Shown here: one piece after another, positions 9,660 to 22,860 of the stretch
How the letters are laid out: each line of letters begins with the position of its first letter
How positions within the stretch are numbered: the stretch's first letter is position 1
Assembly: GCA_030407085.1 (NCBI GenBank)
Contig: CM059582.1
Location: forward strand, 16,721,501-16,785,500
Direction of reading: 5' to 3'
From: Trichopria drosophilae
Taxonomy: Eukaryota > Arthropoda > Insecta > Hymenoptera > Diapriidae
Length of the DNA stretch: 64,000 nucleotides
Position numbers and translations under genes: made by a program
Notes under the pieces: model-generated
What the model was told of the DNA's origin: nothing
The model's database searches: none
What the model saw: the letters and a program-made list of their open reading frames with translations, nothing else

Positions 9660-12187
9660 TAGAATATCTTTTAGTTCAGTTTAGAATAAATGGTAAAAAC
9701 TTGACAAGATGGACATTGACATATAAAAAGGGAGTATGAAAATTTAAATAAAATCCAAAGTACCACGGCAAATAAAGTCATTTTCCTCGTGCTCTACTGA
9801 ATCCTACCGTATCCTAGTTTTTTCCACGTTTGCCCACTCAAAAGGAACGGACTACGTACGGCTTGTTGAGATCGTTGGAAACTGGAGAGATTTCGATCGA
9901 TCCGAGGTCTAGTTTTTCACTCTACGTACTTTTTCAATTACTTAATTATGTTTATTATGCTATCATTGTCGGTACTCGGAAGGGAAAGTGCGGCTTAGCA
10001 TGGTTATTGTAATTCTGCTAACATTTTTTTAAATGTATGCATTTTTTACTTGACATATATATTAGATAAATATTTTGTTTTGCAAGTCAGTAATGCACAA
10101 TGTGGAAATAATGATTTTCAAAATAAAATGCGGACTACAGATTTAAAATTTTGAGAATTATACAGATTGAGAATTAAAACAAACGTTAATAAACAAACAA
10201 ATGTACATTGATGTTAGCTAAAAATATAATGAAAAAGTTGTTTGAAGCCAGAAAATTTGGTTGTTAGACTTACGGAATTACATTTCTTAAACACTCTGAG
10301 TACAAAATGATACAATGACAAAAACATAAATAAAACAGTTAAGTAACATGTGTAAATAATTTAATCCAATCTAAGCTAATTAATCGGATCAATAAAAAAA
10401 GGATAGCACAATAATTTTGAGTAATTACAACATGCAACAGAAATGCCAATTGAAAAGAAACAGTATTTTTCGTACAAGGCCGAAAACTGTAATTTTGCGC
10501 CCGCCATACAAACATTTTATGTCACACTAGGTGGATAATATGATACAAAAATTTATTTTTCACGAAAAAATACATTTTCGTGAGCGTTTATGACCCTTTA
10601 ATTATGTGCTCAATGCATGCAAAATTCCGTATTGGAAGCACAAAAGATCATTTTGCAGCCTGATGGAGATCAGAAATATTTTATGAAAGAGAGTACAGAT
10701 AAGTTTGGTCAGGTAACTTTTATTTAGGTCAGTACGCCCATATGTTTTTTTAATACTAATTTTTGTACTATGCCTCTGCGTCGTGTAACTTGTTACACAA
10801 GGTGTTATTTAATATTATAATGAAATAGGATATCGAACAATGGGTTGTTTATTATAATATGAAATATTTAAAGTGGCTGATGTCTGAGGTTATGAGGAAT
10901 TAACAATGTAATTTCTTGTCTGTTAGGAATAATTCCTTGAATTTTTTGTTTCAGAAAATCATCTGCAAATAAGAAACAAAAATATGAAATATGTTTGATA
11001 ATTTTTGACCAGGTCAGTCTCTTAGTTCCCTAATGGTTTTTTGGTGGGAAGAAAATGGACGCTGCTGAAGACCGATAAGAGTACGCCACCCGCAGAACTC
11101 TGCGAAAGAGCTCCTCGACAAATGGTCCGTCAGGATTCTCGTAAATCAAGGCTCGAGACGTACGTGAGATAGTACTGAAAGTGCTTCGCCGGGATTGGAC
11201 CTGCAGCGAATGGTCTAACAAAGTAACAACTACGGTTTCTTCAAAAAAGATAAAAAAATCCAATGCTTATCATTTTTCAATCCTTTTCTATACCTCGGTC
11301 AAATTAACTGAAATTTCATCCATTTGTGAACAATTTTTGGGGGAAAGCAAATTTTGGTGTTATGCATAACATATAAAAACATCGATAGACCTTGTGTTAG
11401 ATGAGTCATTTTATGGAAAAGTTAAAAAATTCATTTTTTTGCGAATTACTTGAAAAATAGGATTTCTATGCTTATTTTGTATTCTCTGCAAAATTCTAGA
11501 TGATAAAATTTTGAACTATTCGCTTTTTTAAATTTTTCTAGGTGCAAAATTTAAAATTGACAGAGATGGCAGTCATTTCGTTATATTTTGAGAATTGGCT
11601 ATTTTTGGCGCATTTTTTAAATTCCAACCAGAAACGTATCGATTTATCACAATTAACTTGTTAGAGACCTTGAAGCTGACTTAATTCTGGACAATTACCT
11701 TTTCGTTGAATTCCTAATAAATGCAAAATTGATCGAGATATAAATTATTAATCTAGATTTTTAAGTAAAAAACTGTGTTTTTGACTACTTTCTTACGGTA
11801 GTTCATCCAATACAAAATCTGTCTGATGAACTTTTAGTTTGTTATTCAAGATTCCAAAATACACTTTCCCTAAAAAATCCACGCTGTTTTAAAACTTAAC
11901 TTATAATTTAAGTTATAATCCAGAACAAATTTTACCTTTTTTACAAGTGTTTATTATTAGTTTTATTATTAGTTTCTGCAAAATTCATTTAAATTTGTTA
12001 TTTTGTACTCAATTTGAAGACAATTTGAGCTTTTTATTAATATAGTTTTATTTCAGTATATTTTAAACATTTTTTATTTTTCTTGCACGTTTGTTCTATG
12101 TGACATTACTAAATGGGTTGAGTTCCATTTCGAAACAATACATGGATTAAAAAACGACTTGGTTACGGTAACGATTAAATTGACTGT

Positions 12188-12236
12188 CCCAACCATTCGC
12201 TTAGTGCTCTGAGCACCTGGCGACAAATTGGTTGGG
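12188..12236. repeat. Compact hairpin element with CCCAACCA arms
   Basis: CCCAACCA at 12188-12195 pairs with TGGTTGGG at 12229-12236. Inside, GTGCTC (12204-12209) pairs with GAGCAC (12211-12216). The hairpin at 40828-40903 shares the CCAACCAAT arms and a CGCTTAG-containing centre, which suggests two members of one small hairpin family. Confidence 0.6.
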
Positions 12237-13438
12237 GTGATTAATTTATGGCTTGTATCAAAATGCTAATTACAATTATAAAGTGAAACATAATAATCGT
12301 AAGAATGCTATTCGCAACACATTTTGAAATAATTTTAGTAATATCTATTAAAATTAGTTTTATTCGTCATGTAATACCTAAGAATAATAAAAGTGCTGCA
12401 TGAACTGAACAGCATGTTTTCTTTGTATCATTGATAAATGTAAGAAGGATATGTATGAATGGTAACATGAAAAAATATCCGATCCTAAATTCTCCTGTAT
12501 AAATGTTCCAATGCGAAAATCTCCAAATCATACTCTCTAAATTCCTTCGAGTGAAATTGCACCCTTAAAGAGCTGCACTAACCACTTGCTGTATGTTATT
12601 TATCTAATAAATTACTAATTTCAAATTTATTCGTAAGCATTTTAACAGCAGGATTTTTAAACTAATATTCTTTTTTTTTAATTTATTTGGAATTTAAAAC
12701 TTTATGTTCCAAGTATTGAAACGTGTTTCAAGGCACTTTTTATAACTATGCTTATAGCTGACATTGTAAGTTCAGTGGCAAAATCTCACTCTCATTGGAG
12801 TAAATTTTAAGTTCAGAAAGAGTGAATTTTCACTCTTCCCGAATAGTCGATTTTCATTCCAAAATTCGGAGTGAATTTCTTTACTCTTTTTATTGAAATG
12901 ACTGATCTCTTTTACAGTGCTCTGTTACCCTTTTTAGTATATCTAGTTAAACTGTGATTAAACTTGCATTTAACTTATTATTAAACTTGTGTGAGATTGT
13001 ATAGAATTTTGAACATTTTAGTTAGGCTTGTTACCACCAGGTGCTGTTGCGACTCTCGGATCTCTATTTCTCGCCATTATTGTCCCCGTTATAGAAGCGG
13101 ATTTTCCTTTAGTCATAAGACACCCAGTACTACTGCTATTGCTGAAAGTTCCTCATATGCGTACAACTTTCAGCGTGAATATGATTTTGATACTCGTGTC
13201 TTTTTGATTAATCATTATTTTAAAACTCGGAATTTCATCTCTAACTTGAGAACTTCGATAGAAAGTAACTTCTTATTCTGAAATAGTTTAAATTATTATA
13301 AAATTATCATCAATGCAGTTTTCTTGGTTTAATGAATGCTACGCACACGAAATAGTTTCTGTATAGTCAAACTGTATAGTAACCACTCAATGGTTACATT
13401 TTACCATAGTTCCTTACAGATTATCAAGATCTCGCCAT
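12237..13438. other. AT-rich non-coding stretch
   Basis: No gene is seen. Near 12818-12837 the sequence AAGAGTGA is followed by its complement TCACTCTT, with related GAGTGAATTT and TTTACTC motifs up to about 12890. This is probably a worn miniature element of the AGAGTGAA type. Confidence 0.55.
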
Positions 13439-13550
13439 TACCCTGGTAGAAAATGAATCCAGTTTTTGGCCAGTTTCTGTCTTTCCCATGTTAAAGGTAT
13501 CGGAAAACTGGGCAATGTAACAAAAAACTGGACAGATTTCTACCAGGGTA
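13439..13550. mobile_element. 112-bp miniature inverted-repeat element
   Basis: TACCCTGGTAGAAA at 13439-13452 is a perfect inverted match to TTTCTACCAGGGTA at 13537-13550, and weaker complementarity (CCAGTTTT and AAAACTGG) continues inwards. The TA at each end is consistent with a Tc1/mariner-type TA target duplication. It is far too short to encode a transposase, so it is a non-autonomous MITE. Confidence 0.85.
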
Positions 13551-14382
13551 AAACTATCTAGTACAACTATACAGAACCGTTATAATGCTCCGATAATTTT
13601 CTACACGGCTTAATAAAATGCATAAGAAAATATAACCTCACATTAAGTCGACTAACAGCATTTTACACCGTTACATTCGTATACGATAGAACAACCCTTT
13701 AGGCTCGAAATAGGGTCACGTCGACGTTTTCGCGTCTGGGACGTGCGCTAAGGGCTAAAGTTACCATTTCCAGTCCCAGGTATATAAAACGAACGCCCTG
13801 AGCAAGGGTTGAGATATGTTGATGGGGTACCGTTACGCAAAAATCTGCTCGGGAAATTTTAAATATTTGAATTAACCCCTTCGGGGGGATGCGCCATCGG
13901 GGACGCTGTATACCTGGCGCATTATTTACTTCGATCCTTTTTTGCATCTGGCCAAAACCGTCGATATGCGGAACCTAACCTCCCCTTCACGCGACGTTTT
14001 TGAGTAGCGAAATGTAACACTTACAGTTGTATTATGTTAATGAATATGTTTTCTACGGAGTATATGGAGGTATTACAATTGAAATTCGAAGAAATTTACT
14101 CCTGGAGTGTAATTTCATTCCTGACTAGAAGGAAATTACTTAATGATGATTTTTATTTTAAATTCTAAAAATGTTTAATAATAATTTAAAAAATTCAAGT
14201 ATTAGAGAAGTTGTAAGAATTTAAAAAAAAAATCAGAAATTATGGAGATTCAACAAATAATTGTGTATTGAAATAAATTAAAACTCTAAGAATCTAGAAA
14301 GTGGTACTTTTGACGAACTTTATAAGCTTAACATTGGACTATTGGATGGTTTTTAAATTTTGAAAAAATAATTAAAAGAACA
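13551..14382. other. No gene seen; G+C island at about 13690-13990
   Basis: The island is CpG-rich and carries one open minus-strand frame (13699-13947, 82 codons) whose product I do not recognise. On the minus strand a possible acceptor (GGTTTTGGCCAG) precedes it near 13949, but no good donor closes it. The remainder is AT-rich. Confidence 0.5.
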
Positions 14383-14425
14383 TTCGACCAGCAATCGAAA
14401 GGTGCCTGATTCAATTACCGGTGCA
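14383..14425 (+). other. tRNA-like relic (possible SINE head)
   Basis: TTCGA (14383-14387) and TCGAA (14395-14399) form a perfect 5-bp stem around the seven-base loop CCAGCAA, as in an anticodon arm; the implied anticodon would be AGC but position 33 is C, not U. It is followed by GATTCAATT, matching most of the pol III B-box, in a damaged T-arm (14405-14421). No acceptable D-arm or acceptor stem is found, so this is not a functional tRNA. Confidence 0.35.
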
Positions 14426-16157
14426 TCTAAACTTTCCACCCATTGTCCTTATTTCTTTGACACAAAATTGAACAATATTGTCGAGCATAAACGTTTTTGT
14501 AACGTCTCCTTACACTCCCAGAAATTTGTGACTGTATTTCACTTAAGTTGGTAATAAGTACTATAATATAGTTAATTTTACTTTTAATAAAAATCGTAAC
14601 TGACACCATAAATATATTTAATTTTACTATAAAATATTGATGTGCTTGTATTTCTCTCAAGCCTACAGTAGCAATCATAATAACTTTCTTGGAGTGTAAT
14701 GATAATCTGTCGAATTGCGAAAAGTTTCGAGTGTTTCACTAAGAATTTCAAGCTTTGGGAATTTATGGTTTACTGAGACATTTTTTAGTTTCCAAAAATT
14801 ATAAGAATTTTTATGAATAGTTCGAATCATGGAAAATCTCATTTTTCGGATTTTTAAGAAAAAAACGGTATGGCGATTACAAATCCAACGAAATAAAAAT
14901 AATCTTAGCTTTTTTTCTTTATTAAAAAATTTAAGTTTAAAGAATTTAAGAAGTTTCTATGATGACCAAGAATCGACAAAGGTCAGTTTTGTAGAGTAAT
15001 CAGTTTAAAAAATTGTCAATAATATGTCTATATTGATACAAGTTTCTGGTACATTAGAATCTAATGTACTTCCTGATATTTTTCGAGTATTCGGAAATTG
15101 AAATCCTTGACAGTTTATGATTTAAAATCGACATCAAGATAATCTAAGGATCTGCAAAAATACATGAAATTTAAGACCTGCAGAGAATCATGAAAATTTT
15201 GTTTTATTTTTTTGTGGAAATTTACGGTAATTATATAATCAATACTAAAATACAACACAAATTTCTTCTTAAGAAATTTCTTGTATCCTAAGAATTGAAG
15301 GAATAATTTTGAATTTTAATAATTAAAAAACATTAATGAATTTTGTAAATCCAAAAAGTTTTTAGAAAATTTGGTCAGCATGAATGATCACTGAAAGTCG
15401 TATCAATCGCATAATAAAGATAGGTAATTAAATTCTTCAGAAATCTAAGGAATTTAGAATATTCTAAAAATAAAAAATATGTTATAATCATTTATTTTTA
15501 AATTTTAGTCCTTAAGAAAATTCATTACTAATAATAATTACTAAAAATGTAGTAACTATGATCAGCATGGATTTTTACTCTCAAAAACATGAAGAACTTT
15601 TAAGCGTTGCAATATGCCTAGCATTATTTTGAAATAAATGGATTCCTACAAGATACCGGAATTTTTGTGAAAAGATAAAGTTTGTAATGAGTAATAAGAT
15701 TGAATACTGGCAGTATTATAATATGTAGTTGGGATTTGTCTTCTTGTTGTTATCGTTATAAAATGTCTGGTGATTGAACCAGAAAAACTTAAAAACTCAA
15801 AATTATATAGAATTTTTATTAATTCAAGAAATATTGGAAAGGCATGATCTAAAAATTTGTATGTCAATTTTTTAGCATAAATTCGTTATAAATTCCAGGT
15901 GTTTTAAAAATGTAAACAAAATTCCGTAATAAAGCATGTTTTAAATTCCAAAATATTGACGTTTTTCTGTTACGTAGCTCCATGAATGCTAAGAGATTTA
16001 AGCATATTTTTGAAAAGATGAAAAACTCAATAAATTCACAACATTTAAAAACAATGTTTAAAAAATGTTTAAAAAAAATCAGCTTCGTTAATTTCGAAGT
16101 TTCTCGCCTATAGACAATTCTCTACATTTTTAGCATTTAGAAGAAATTCAAATGCCA
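14426..16157. other. Very AT-rich stretch, no gene seen
   Basis: The stretch is full of AAAATT/AATTTT words and appears to contain highly degenerate repeats, but I could align only the pair listed at 16158-16540. Short frames are chance. Confidence 0.55.
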
Positions 16158-16540
16158 AAAATTCGTAATAAATAGGAGATTGGTATATTTTAAAATTATG
16201 AAGCTAACCAATAGATAAATGTATAATAATCAGTTTTGGTTTTCTTTAAACATATCTCATAAACATCTGAAAAAAAAGAATAAGTTTCCAATAATTTCAG
16301 AATTTTTTGAAATTTTTAAAAAATTTGAAAAGATATTTGAAAATATGTATGGTTTGTTAATTTTTATAATTTTCGTCTATTATCTATTTTCTATATTTTT
16401 TGAGGTTCTACTTTCGAATAACTTTATTGCATTATGAAGGCTGTAAACACAAAAATTCGTAAAACAGCGGATATTTTTATATTTCAAAAATTCTAAAAAT
16501 CATAAATAGATAAGTGCATAATAATTTATATTGGTTGACT
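16158..16540. repeat. Degenerate tandem pair, about 295-bp period
   Basis: AAAATTCGTAATAAATAG at about 16158 has a counterpart starting AAAATTCGTAAAACAG at about 16453. AATAGATAAATGTATAAT at 16210 matches AATAGATAAGTGCATAAT at 16505, an exact offset of 295. Similarity before 16158 is weaker, and earlier copies may be unrecognisably decayed. Confidence 0.7.
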
Positions 16541-19500
16541 CATTTCATGAACTTGAAATGCTAAATGTTGGTTTCATTCTGATTTTTATAAAGGACGTAA
16601 ACAAATTTTTAGATATTTAACAGCACAAACATTAATAGTCAAAAAGTAATGAAATGCATTACTTTCTTTTTGACCCACCAAACATTAATCAATTTAAACA
16701 CACAATTCTTACCACAATTACCTACATTTTTTAAAATTAATTCTTAGATCTCACAGTTCCAAACAGATGGTAAGGAAATAACCCCTCTTTTCTTCAACAC
16801 AAATCTTTTTTGGTGTCACTACGAGATTGATTGAAAATCCATTAATCTTTGAATTCATAAGTCCTCTATTTCACTTCTAATAATTAAAAAATATATGAAT
16901 TTTGTCATTTTTTACAGTTGCAAAGTTCTTTCACCAAAATTTGAGATGCGTGAAGAACTGTGACCGAGGCTAATTATTAGTTTTCCGTGTGACATTAGGT
17001 GGCCTCGTTATCTCACTATGAATGTTTCTTTTGCCGGATGTGCGTACACGTACACACAAGAGGATCGTCAAGGGATGCGCTAAAGGCGACAGATGGGGTT
17101 AAAAAATTGTGAAAAGGATTAGGGAAGCTCCGAACGGTAGTTGATCCTCTTTCCATTTTCATTTCGGTTGCCCGCGACCTTCTTTCCCTTTTTTTCGCGT
17201 TCTGACGCCCCGAATTATAATGCCGTATTGGATGAACTCCACGATAATAGTTTTTAGGGATAACGTATGTATATGCTCCTGGATATCTTTTGTAACCAAG
17301 ATCGTTAGGTCAAATTCAGAATCGATTGATTTTTAAGATTGTTATTAAAAACCTGGATAGCAAATGTAAAAAATGCAATGTGCTCTATTAGAGGTCAAGA
17401 AGGGTCATATTATGAGGGTTTTTTGAAATTGATATCATTATGAAATTTGTATCAGCTCAAGATCAAAAAGATATCTTTTAGAGCACATTCGGTGTTTATC
17501 GTAAACTGATTTTTACTTTAATGGCTGGGAACATTCTGAGTCGAAATATTAAGTCTAGTGTTAAGCTTATGAAAGAATTATTACATCTACATGAAGACTC
17601 ATTCTTTCTTCACATTCCGAATTTACGTCTCCTTATTATATTTTAACTCTCCATTTAACCTGTATATTTTATCTTAAATTATGTCATAAATTGAATTAAC
17701 AACCTTTAAGTTACAAGTGGAAAATAGAGACATTTGTGCCCGTTGTAGTATTTAAGTAGAGGCTAATTACATGCGGTTTCATTCTATTTTATAGCTTCTA
17801 TTTTCTACGTCTTACCCACGATCATTCACGTAGGTTTAGAATGTCTACTCAGAATGCTAAACACAAAAATTTGGTTCCATTAACAACTAAGGATTTTGAT
17901 ATTCTATGTTGGGTTTTGCAATGCAAGTAAATTTAACTATTGTAGGTCAAAATTTTGTATTTTAAAGATACTATTCTTCGTTTGTTCTCAATCAGCTGGA
18001 TGACCTCATGAAGCTTCTTAAGACATCCGAGAAATTATATTATACATATAAAACTCATATAAAACATTTTTTTAGGGACTTCCAGAAAAGTCTAAGATAA
18101 GAATTTTATCATCCGAATACAAATACATCTCCTCTAGCAAATTTGGATAGTTCTTGAAAAATGTTTACATTTAAAAGTTACATTTTCCCACTTGAGTAAA
18201 ATTTTATATTAAATGAGAAAATTTATTGAAGAACCGATTTTTTTGAGTGAAGAAATGCAATTAAATTGCATTAAATTATATAATCGTTAAATCTCATCGA
18301 TACTTATTACAAGTGACTTTTCTCATCGAAAAGATTCATGGAAATAAAAATACATCTTTTATTTTATAAAAAATCATTTTAGTCGTTGAAAATCTGTAGA
18401 ATTTATAAAATATGTTTTGTTGTCATTATACTGGAATTGACACTGAATGATAGTGGAAAAAGGAATTATGTCTATTTCAGTCATATTTTTCTCGGCGAAT
18501 ACATTAGCTAATCTTGTGAAGTCTGAAGTAATAGCGGAAACACTGATTTTGCTTCTCCGTGAAAAAAATTTGAATTGTACACGGAAAAAAATGTTCTTGA
18601 AAATTGTACCATTTTGGATGGTAAATTTGGGACGGATTTATAGAATTAAGAAAATTGTCATTTTTCTAGTAAAAATTACTAGACATCATTGTAATTTTTA
18701 CTTTTTAACGGTAAAACTTGGCAATTTTTCTCATTGTGGAATTCTTCATTCATCTAAGTGTTCTTTTCTGTAAAAATCCCTGAAAATGCTTTACATTGCT
18801 TTATTTTTATAAATATAGAGATAAAATAACCTGAATGTTAAGGTATACGGAGTAAAATTATTCATAAAATATAAACGCTACAACATTATTTTTTAATAAA
18901 TAGAGATATTTCACGTTAGTTTCAGAAATTTGCAAAAATTATATGGAAAAGTTGTAAAGAATCTTTTCGTTAAAATCCATTGATTTTTTGAAAATTTTTT
19001 AAAACTTTGTTACAGGGCACCAGACGAAAAGTTGAGTCATTATCAAAAGTTGTTTAACAAATTATTAGCAAATAATAAAATATTTTATTTGTTTTCAACC
19101 ACAAAAATGCTCTTTGTCCTCAGTAACATCATCTATAATAAAGTTTTTCTAAAAGTAAATAAGTAAAGTAACTATTAATTTTGAGCAAGAAAGGGCGCTT
19201 TCCTGTGCCAAGTAAATATCCTTTTAAGTTTTTCTACTTTTCAATAAACTATTTATTTCAATGTATGAAACACGTTTATTTGAAAATAAAATGAATCTGA
19301 TATAAATACATTTTATATTCATAAACCACTATATTACTTAAAATATGTATGAGTTGTTCAATAATGTATTTCAAATTTTCGAGGTTTAAAGCTTACACAT
19401 GCGAGTATGTGATAGATCACCGGATCGCCACTAGGTGGCTTCGGGTAGGAGTGAATATTTTCGCAAGGGACTAGAATGACTTCAGTTAGTTCATTAGCCA

Positions 19501-20734
19501 ATTCTTTCTTGCATATTCAAGCATGTAATTCAAACGAACGGTAGAACAGTATGCGTGTACGTTTACATGAAATTTATCTTCTCTCTCTATTCACGGTTTA
19601 TCTCTTCATAAATAAACTGTGTATTGTAAAGGGAGATCGATAGACATTAAAGAAAAATGTAAGTAAATATTTTTTTCGTTTAATTAAAACGAACGTTTAA
19701 TTGACCGAATTAATTAAATTTTTCTAACAAATAATTCTTCATTTTAGTTTAATATATAAGTAATTTAATAAATAAACACTTATTCTTTAAAATTATTTTA
19801 TGGAATTTAGTAAAGATTTTCTTTAATTTAACATATACTTACTTTCCTGAAGGAATATATTCGTTTCATTGAATACATTTTTTGCTTACGACTATTCAAC
19901 TATATTATTTATTTGTAAATTTTACTTGGATTTAGTAAATTTTGTTTCTCAGTGTATACTCTGCAGTATCATGACGAACCTTAAAAAACGTAACATGTTC
20001 ATGAACCCTAAAAATGTTGCAAGTAAAAATCTTACAATTTTGACCATACACACTTTTATTAGATATTTTCGTATAGTTGGTCAATAGAACCAATGAAATT
20101 AAAACAAAAAATAACAAATATAAAACCAAAATTTGATGATATCACTTGACCACCAGAAGGATAGGGCTAATGATGAAGATGTTATAACCCACTGCATGTT
20201 CCCACCGCGAAAGTGTTAAAGTTTGCACTTCAATTCCAGCCATTTCCTGGTGGCATTTCATTCATAAAGAGGGGAAGCGAGACAAGACATTGATAACATC
20301 GCACCTTCATTCGAATCGAGGAAGATTTCGATCGGTAACGGGAAGGGTCCTTCGCGGCTGAAGATTTTGGATAATTTTCGCGCGCGTCCGAGTGTACTCG
20401 AGGGTCCTACAGATACCCGAGATAAGGCATTCAAAACGATTCGAGGATTCCGGGGTGCGTTTGCATTTGGACGTTATATCCGCGCCCTAAAGTACTTGAT
20501 GGATGCTCGAATGGTCTGCGAAGATGACCCTCGCTTCAAATTCAGAGGTCGCCTTTTTCCATTGGCGGTTACACTCCAAGTACGGTGCAAGGTGGTGCAA
20601 GTCAAATTGAACGAATTACACGTATGGCTGCGGAAATACAGTATATTCCTTCGATGGCCAAGGGTCCAAACATTTGACTTTTTTAAGAAAAGTTTTTGAA
20701 ATCAGCTTGTAATTTTGTAAATATAAAAAAATTG
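16541..20734. other. AT-rich stretch with small G+C islands
   Basis: No gene is supported. G+C-richer islands lie at about 17030-17230 and 20270-20690. The second is open for 111 codons (20367-20699) but begins at TTG, lacks an upstream ATG and has no clear splice sites, so I do not call it. Between 17.3 and 20.2 kb I see only AT-rich DNA. Confidence 0.55.
19427..19439. promoter_or_regulatory. CTCF-like motif candidate
   Basis: GCCACTAGGTGGC is close to the CTCF core as known from flies and vertebrates (CCACNAGGTGGC). It is almost palindromic, so it matches on both strands. Similar shorter matches occur at 7988, 8474 and 16993. Binding is an inference from sequence only. Confidence 0.3.
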
Positions 20735-20993
20735 AAACTGAATCCTGTCCCCGTTTAATTGCGTCTAGTTATATTTACGTCCCAGCATATTTGCTCCGTC
20801 TCGTTATATTTACCTGTCGCCTCTCTCTTTTTCCCCCAATTTGCGGGTGGGGCCTTAGCTCCTGCTGTGACGTAACGAACATAACGCCACTGAGGGAAAT
20901 GGGAGAAGCGGCGCTCCATTTCTTTCGGTAAATATAACGAGACGGGAGGGGATTATAAGGAACCGAGGTAGTAAATAAACCAGGACTCTACTG
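20735..20993. mobile_element. Pogo/Tigger-like MITE
   Basis: The right end reads, on the minus strand, TA followed by CAGTAGAGTCCTGG, which resembles pogo/Tigger termini. The left end near 20735-20750 is a damaged partner. Internally 20794-20814 and 20927-20948 are near-perfect inverted repeats containing GTCTCGTTATATTTACC, and that motif is also directly repeated at 20763-20778. The interior is G+C-rich with no transposase frame. The right boundary is firm; the left is approximate. Confidence 0.7.
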
Positions 20994-21181
20994 TATGTGG
21001 AAAACAGAAAAAATTATCATGTGTCGAAGAAATACGAATTTTCTTCATAATGGCCAATAAAATTAAAAAGAAAAGCACAGGTATGTTTAAAAAATATAAA
21101 AATATCTCAGTAAATAATGTTTTACGTTCATTATAATATTATGTAACTATAACCTATATGAAGTGTGTTATGATAAACGAT

Positions 21182-21238
21182 GATAGAATGCTTACGACTG
21201 AGAACCGGAAGGTCCCGGGTTCAAGTTTCGAATGCGGG
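21182..21238 (+). other. tRNA-like sequence followed by T-run (SINE relic)
   Basis: A B-box-like GGGTTCAAGTTTC sits in a T-arm at 21215-21231, preceded by a tRNA-type variable segment AGGTC. The anticodon loop would be CTGAGAA (21198-21204, U33 present, anticodon GAG), but its stem pairs at only about three of five positions. A weak A-box lies near 21183-21193. A T-run, the normal pol III stop, begins at about 21244. The broken stems and missing acceptor stem indicate a tRNA-derived SINE or pseudo-tRNA. Confidence 0.45.
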
Positions 21239-21244
21239 CTTAAT

Positions 21245-22860
21245 TTTTTTTTCTTTTTTAATAAAAAAAAATATTTAAAAATCGTAAAATATCTCCATTG
21301 TTACCACCATCGTCTCCATGACGATATAATTCATTGTTTGCTATAATTATATTGTTTTTCACCTTTATAAATTATTTACAAATGCTTTATTTGCGATTTT
21401 GTACTGATTTTTATTGAGCAGATAAAAAATCCTCGATATTTTTTTTCAAATCAAACTTAATAATTAATTTATTTATTTTAGTCAGTTTAATAAACTATTT
21501 TATCATTTTATGTCATTGATTGTGAAGTAACCCTCGAAGCTACGATCGAAATATCATATTTATTGACAAATCAGTCTTTCATTTCTTATTTATTTGTGTT
21601 AATTGAATCGGCAATCTGTTATAAAAAAATATCGTGCATTTATTGGTTTATTTGTTTATTTTATAACAATTGGAAGACTCAAAATGAAGACTAGATAAAC
21701 GAATATTAATATGTACATGTCTGTAAATAATTCAACGAATAAATTTAAAAAATGTTCAATTTCATGATTTATAATTTTTGAACAATTTTTATATTTTTGG
21801 CATATACATGGCAACGTGCAATAAATAAGCGATTTCATGTAACACTCACAATATTTAACCGGAAACATCCATCTCATGGTAAACTCAAATAAATGCGATA
21901 TTGAGTCATTGATACTTTATCGTACATCGAACGTAACAGGTTGGTAATACCTGCTGTGCAATTGCATTCAGCAAATCGTTTCATCACAATCGGATATGAT
22001 CGTCCCGAGTTAAGTTGTAATAGCTGTAATGAAAAAAAAAAACGAATCGTTAGGGCACGACCTTTAAATCAGATATCACTACGACGGAATAGCGTTATTT
22101 GCGCTCTTTGTGGGCAATTTCTCGCTACCCGTCCCTGTTTTGGTGTCGGTTTTCACGTTTTTTTTCGCCCAAAAAACCGCCCTCGGTACTTTCCGTTCCC
22201 AGCAATTTTTTCCTCAAACGCGCGTAATCCGCCCCGAGGGGCGAGAAATTCAGAAACACTTTCTGTGTCTCGTCAAGGGAGGCAGGTTGGTCACTACAGG
22301 TTCATTTACGATATTGTACATATAACGTACTTTATATCGGTCATATGTTACACTTTATGTCGCACTTATTATAAAGTAGTCAAATTTTTAGTTCCCTATC
22401 ATATTTTATTACTATTACCATCAATACCAAAGTTCTAGCCATGAAATTTCGTCCATGCACATCGTAAATAAGAAAGGGCGTCTCAATTTGACTTTAGTAC
22501 ATTATAATAACTATATTTTCATTTGCATCAATAAGTAAAAGAATAGGAAATTTATTAATATAATTAAATAATAATAAATATTACATAGAGATTATAAATC
22601 CAATTCTTAAAATAGCGATATAATTTATTTGATATTTAAATTTTAGTTATCACTTAAAATATATTCTTGTTAATTCGAAGTTGTAATAATAAGTATGCAT
22701 AATAATTGAATCCAAAAATAACTAAAGCTTCACTAATAAAATTACATAAAATCAAAACAATTAAATTACTCAAAAAGTAAATAAATAAATCGCTATGCAA
22801 TAACTAATCAACAAGAAATATCTAGCATACAACAACAAAAATAACAAGATAATTAACTGA
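21245..22860. other. No gene seen; G+C island at about 22040-22300
   Basis: The longest frame in the area (21941-22438, 165 codons) begins at TTG, contains no ATG and overlaps another plus-strand frame, so it is not called. The island itself is rich in CpG and C/T runs. A few A-runs and AAATAA words border the minisatellite that follows. Confidence 0.5.

Larger units (their letters stand above)
8891..12187. other. AT-rich non-coding stretch
   Basis: No gene is seen. Slightly richer patches at 9830-9920 and 11030-11220 contain only short overlapping frames. Small repeats inside this range are listed separately. Confidence 0.6.

Noticed and set aside
20367..20699. 110-codon plus frame in a G+C island
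   Set aside because: Begins at TTG, has no upstream ATG, and no convincing acceptor or donor was found around it.
21941..22438. Longest open frame in the window (165 codons, plus strand)
   Set aside because: Begins at TTG with no ATG inside, crosses a G+C-rich to AT-rich boundary, overlaps another frame and has no recognisable domain or splice context.
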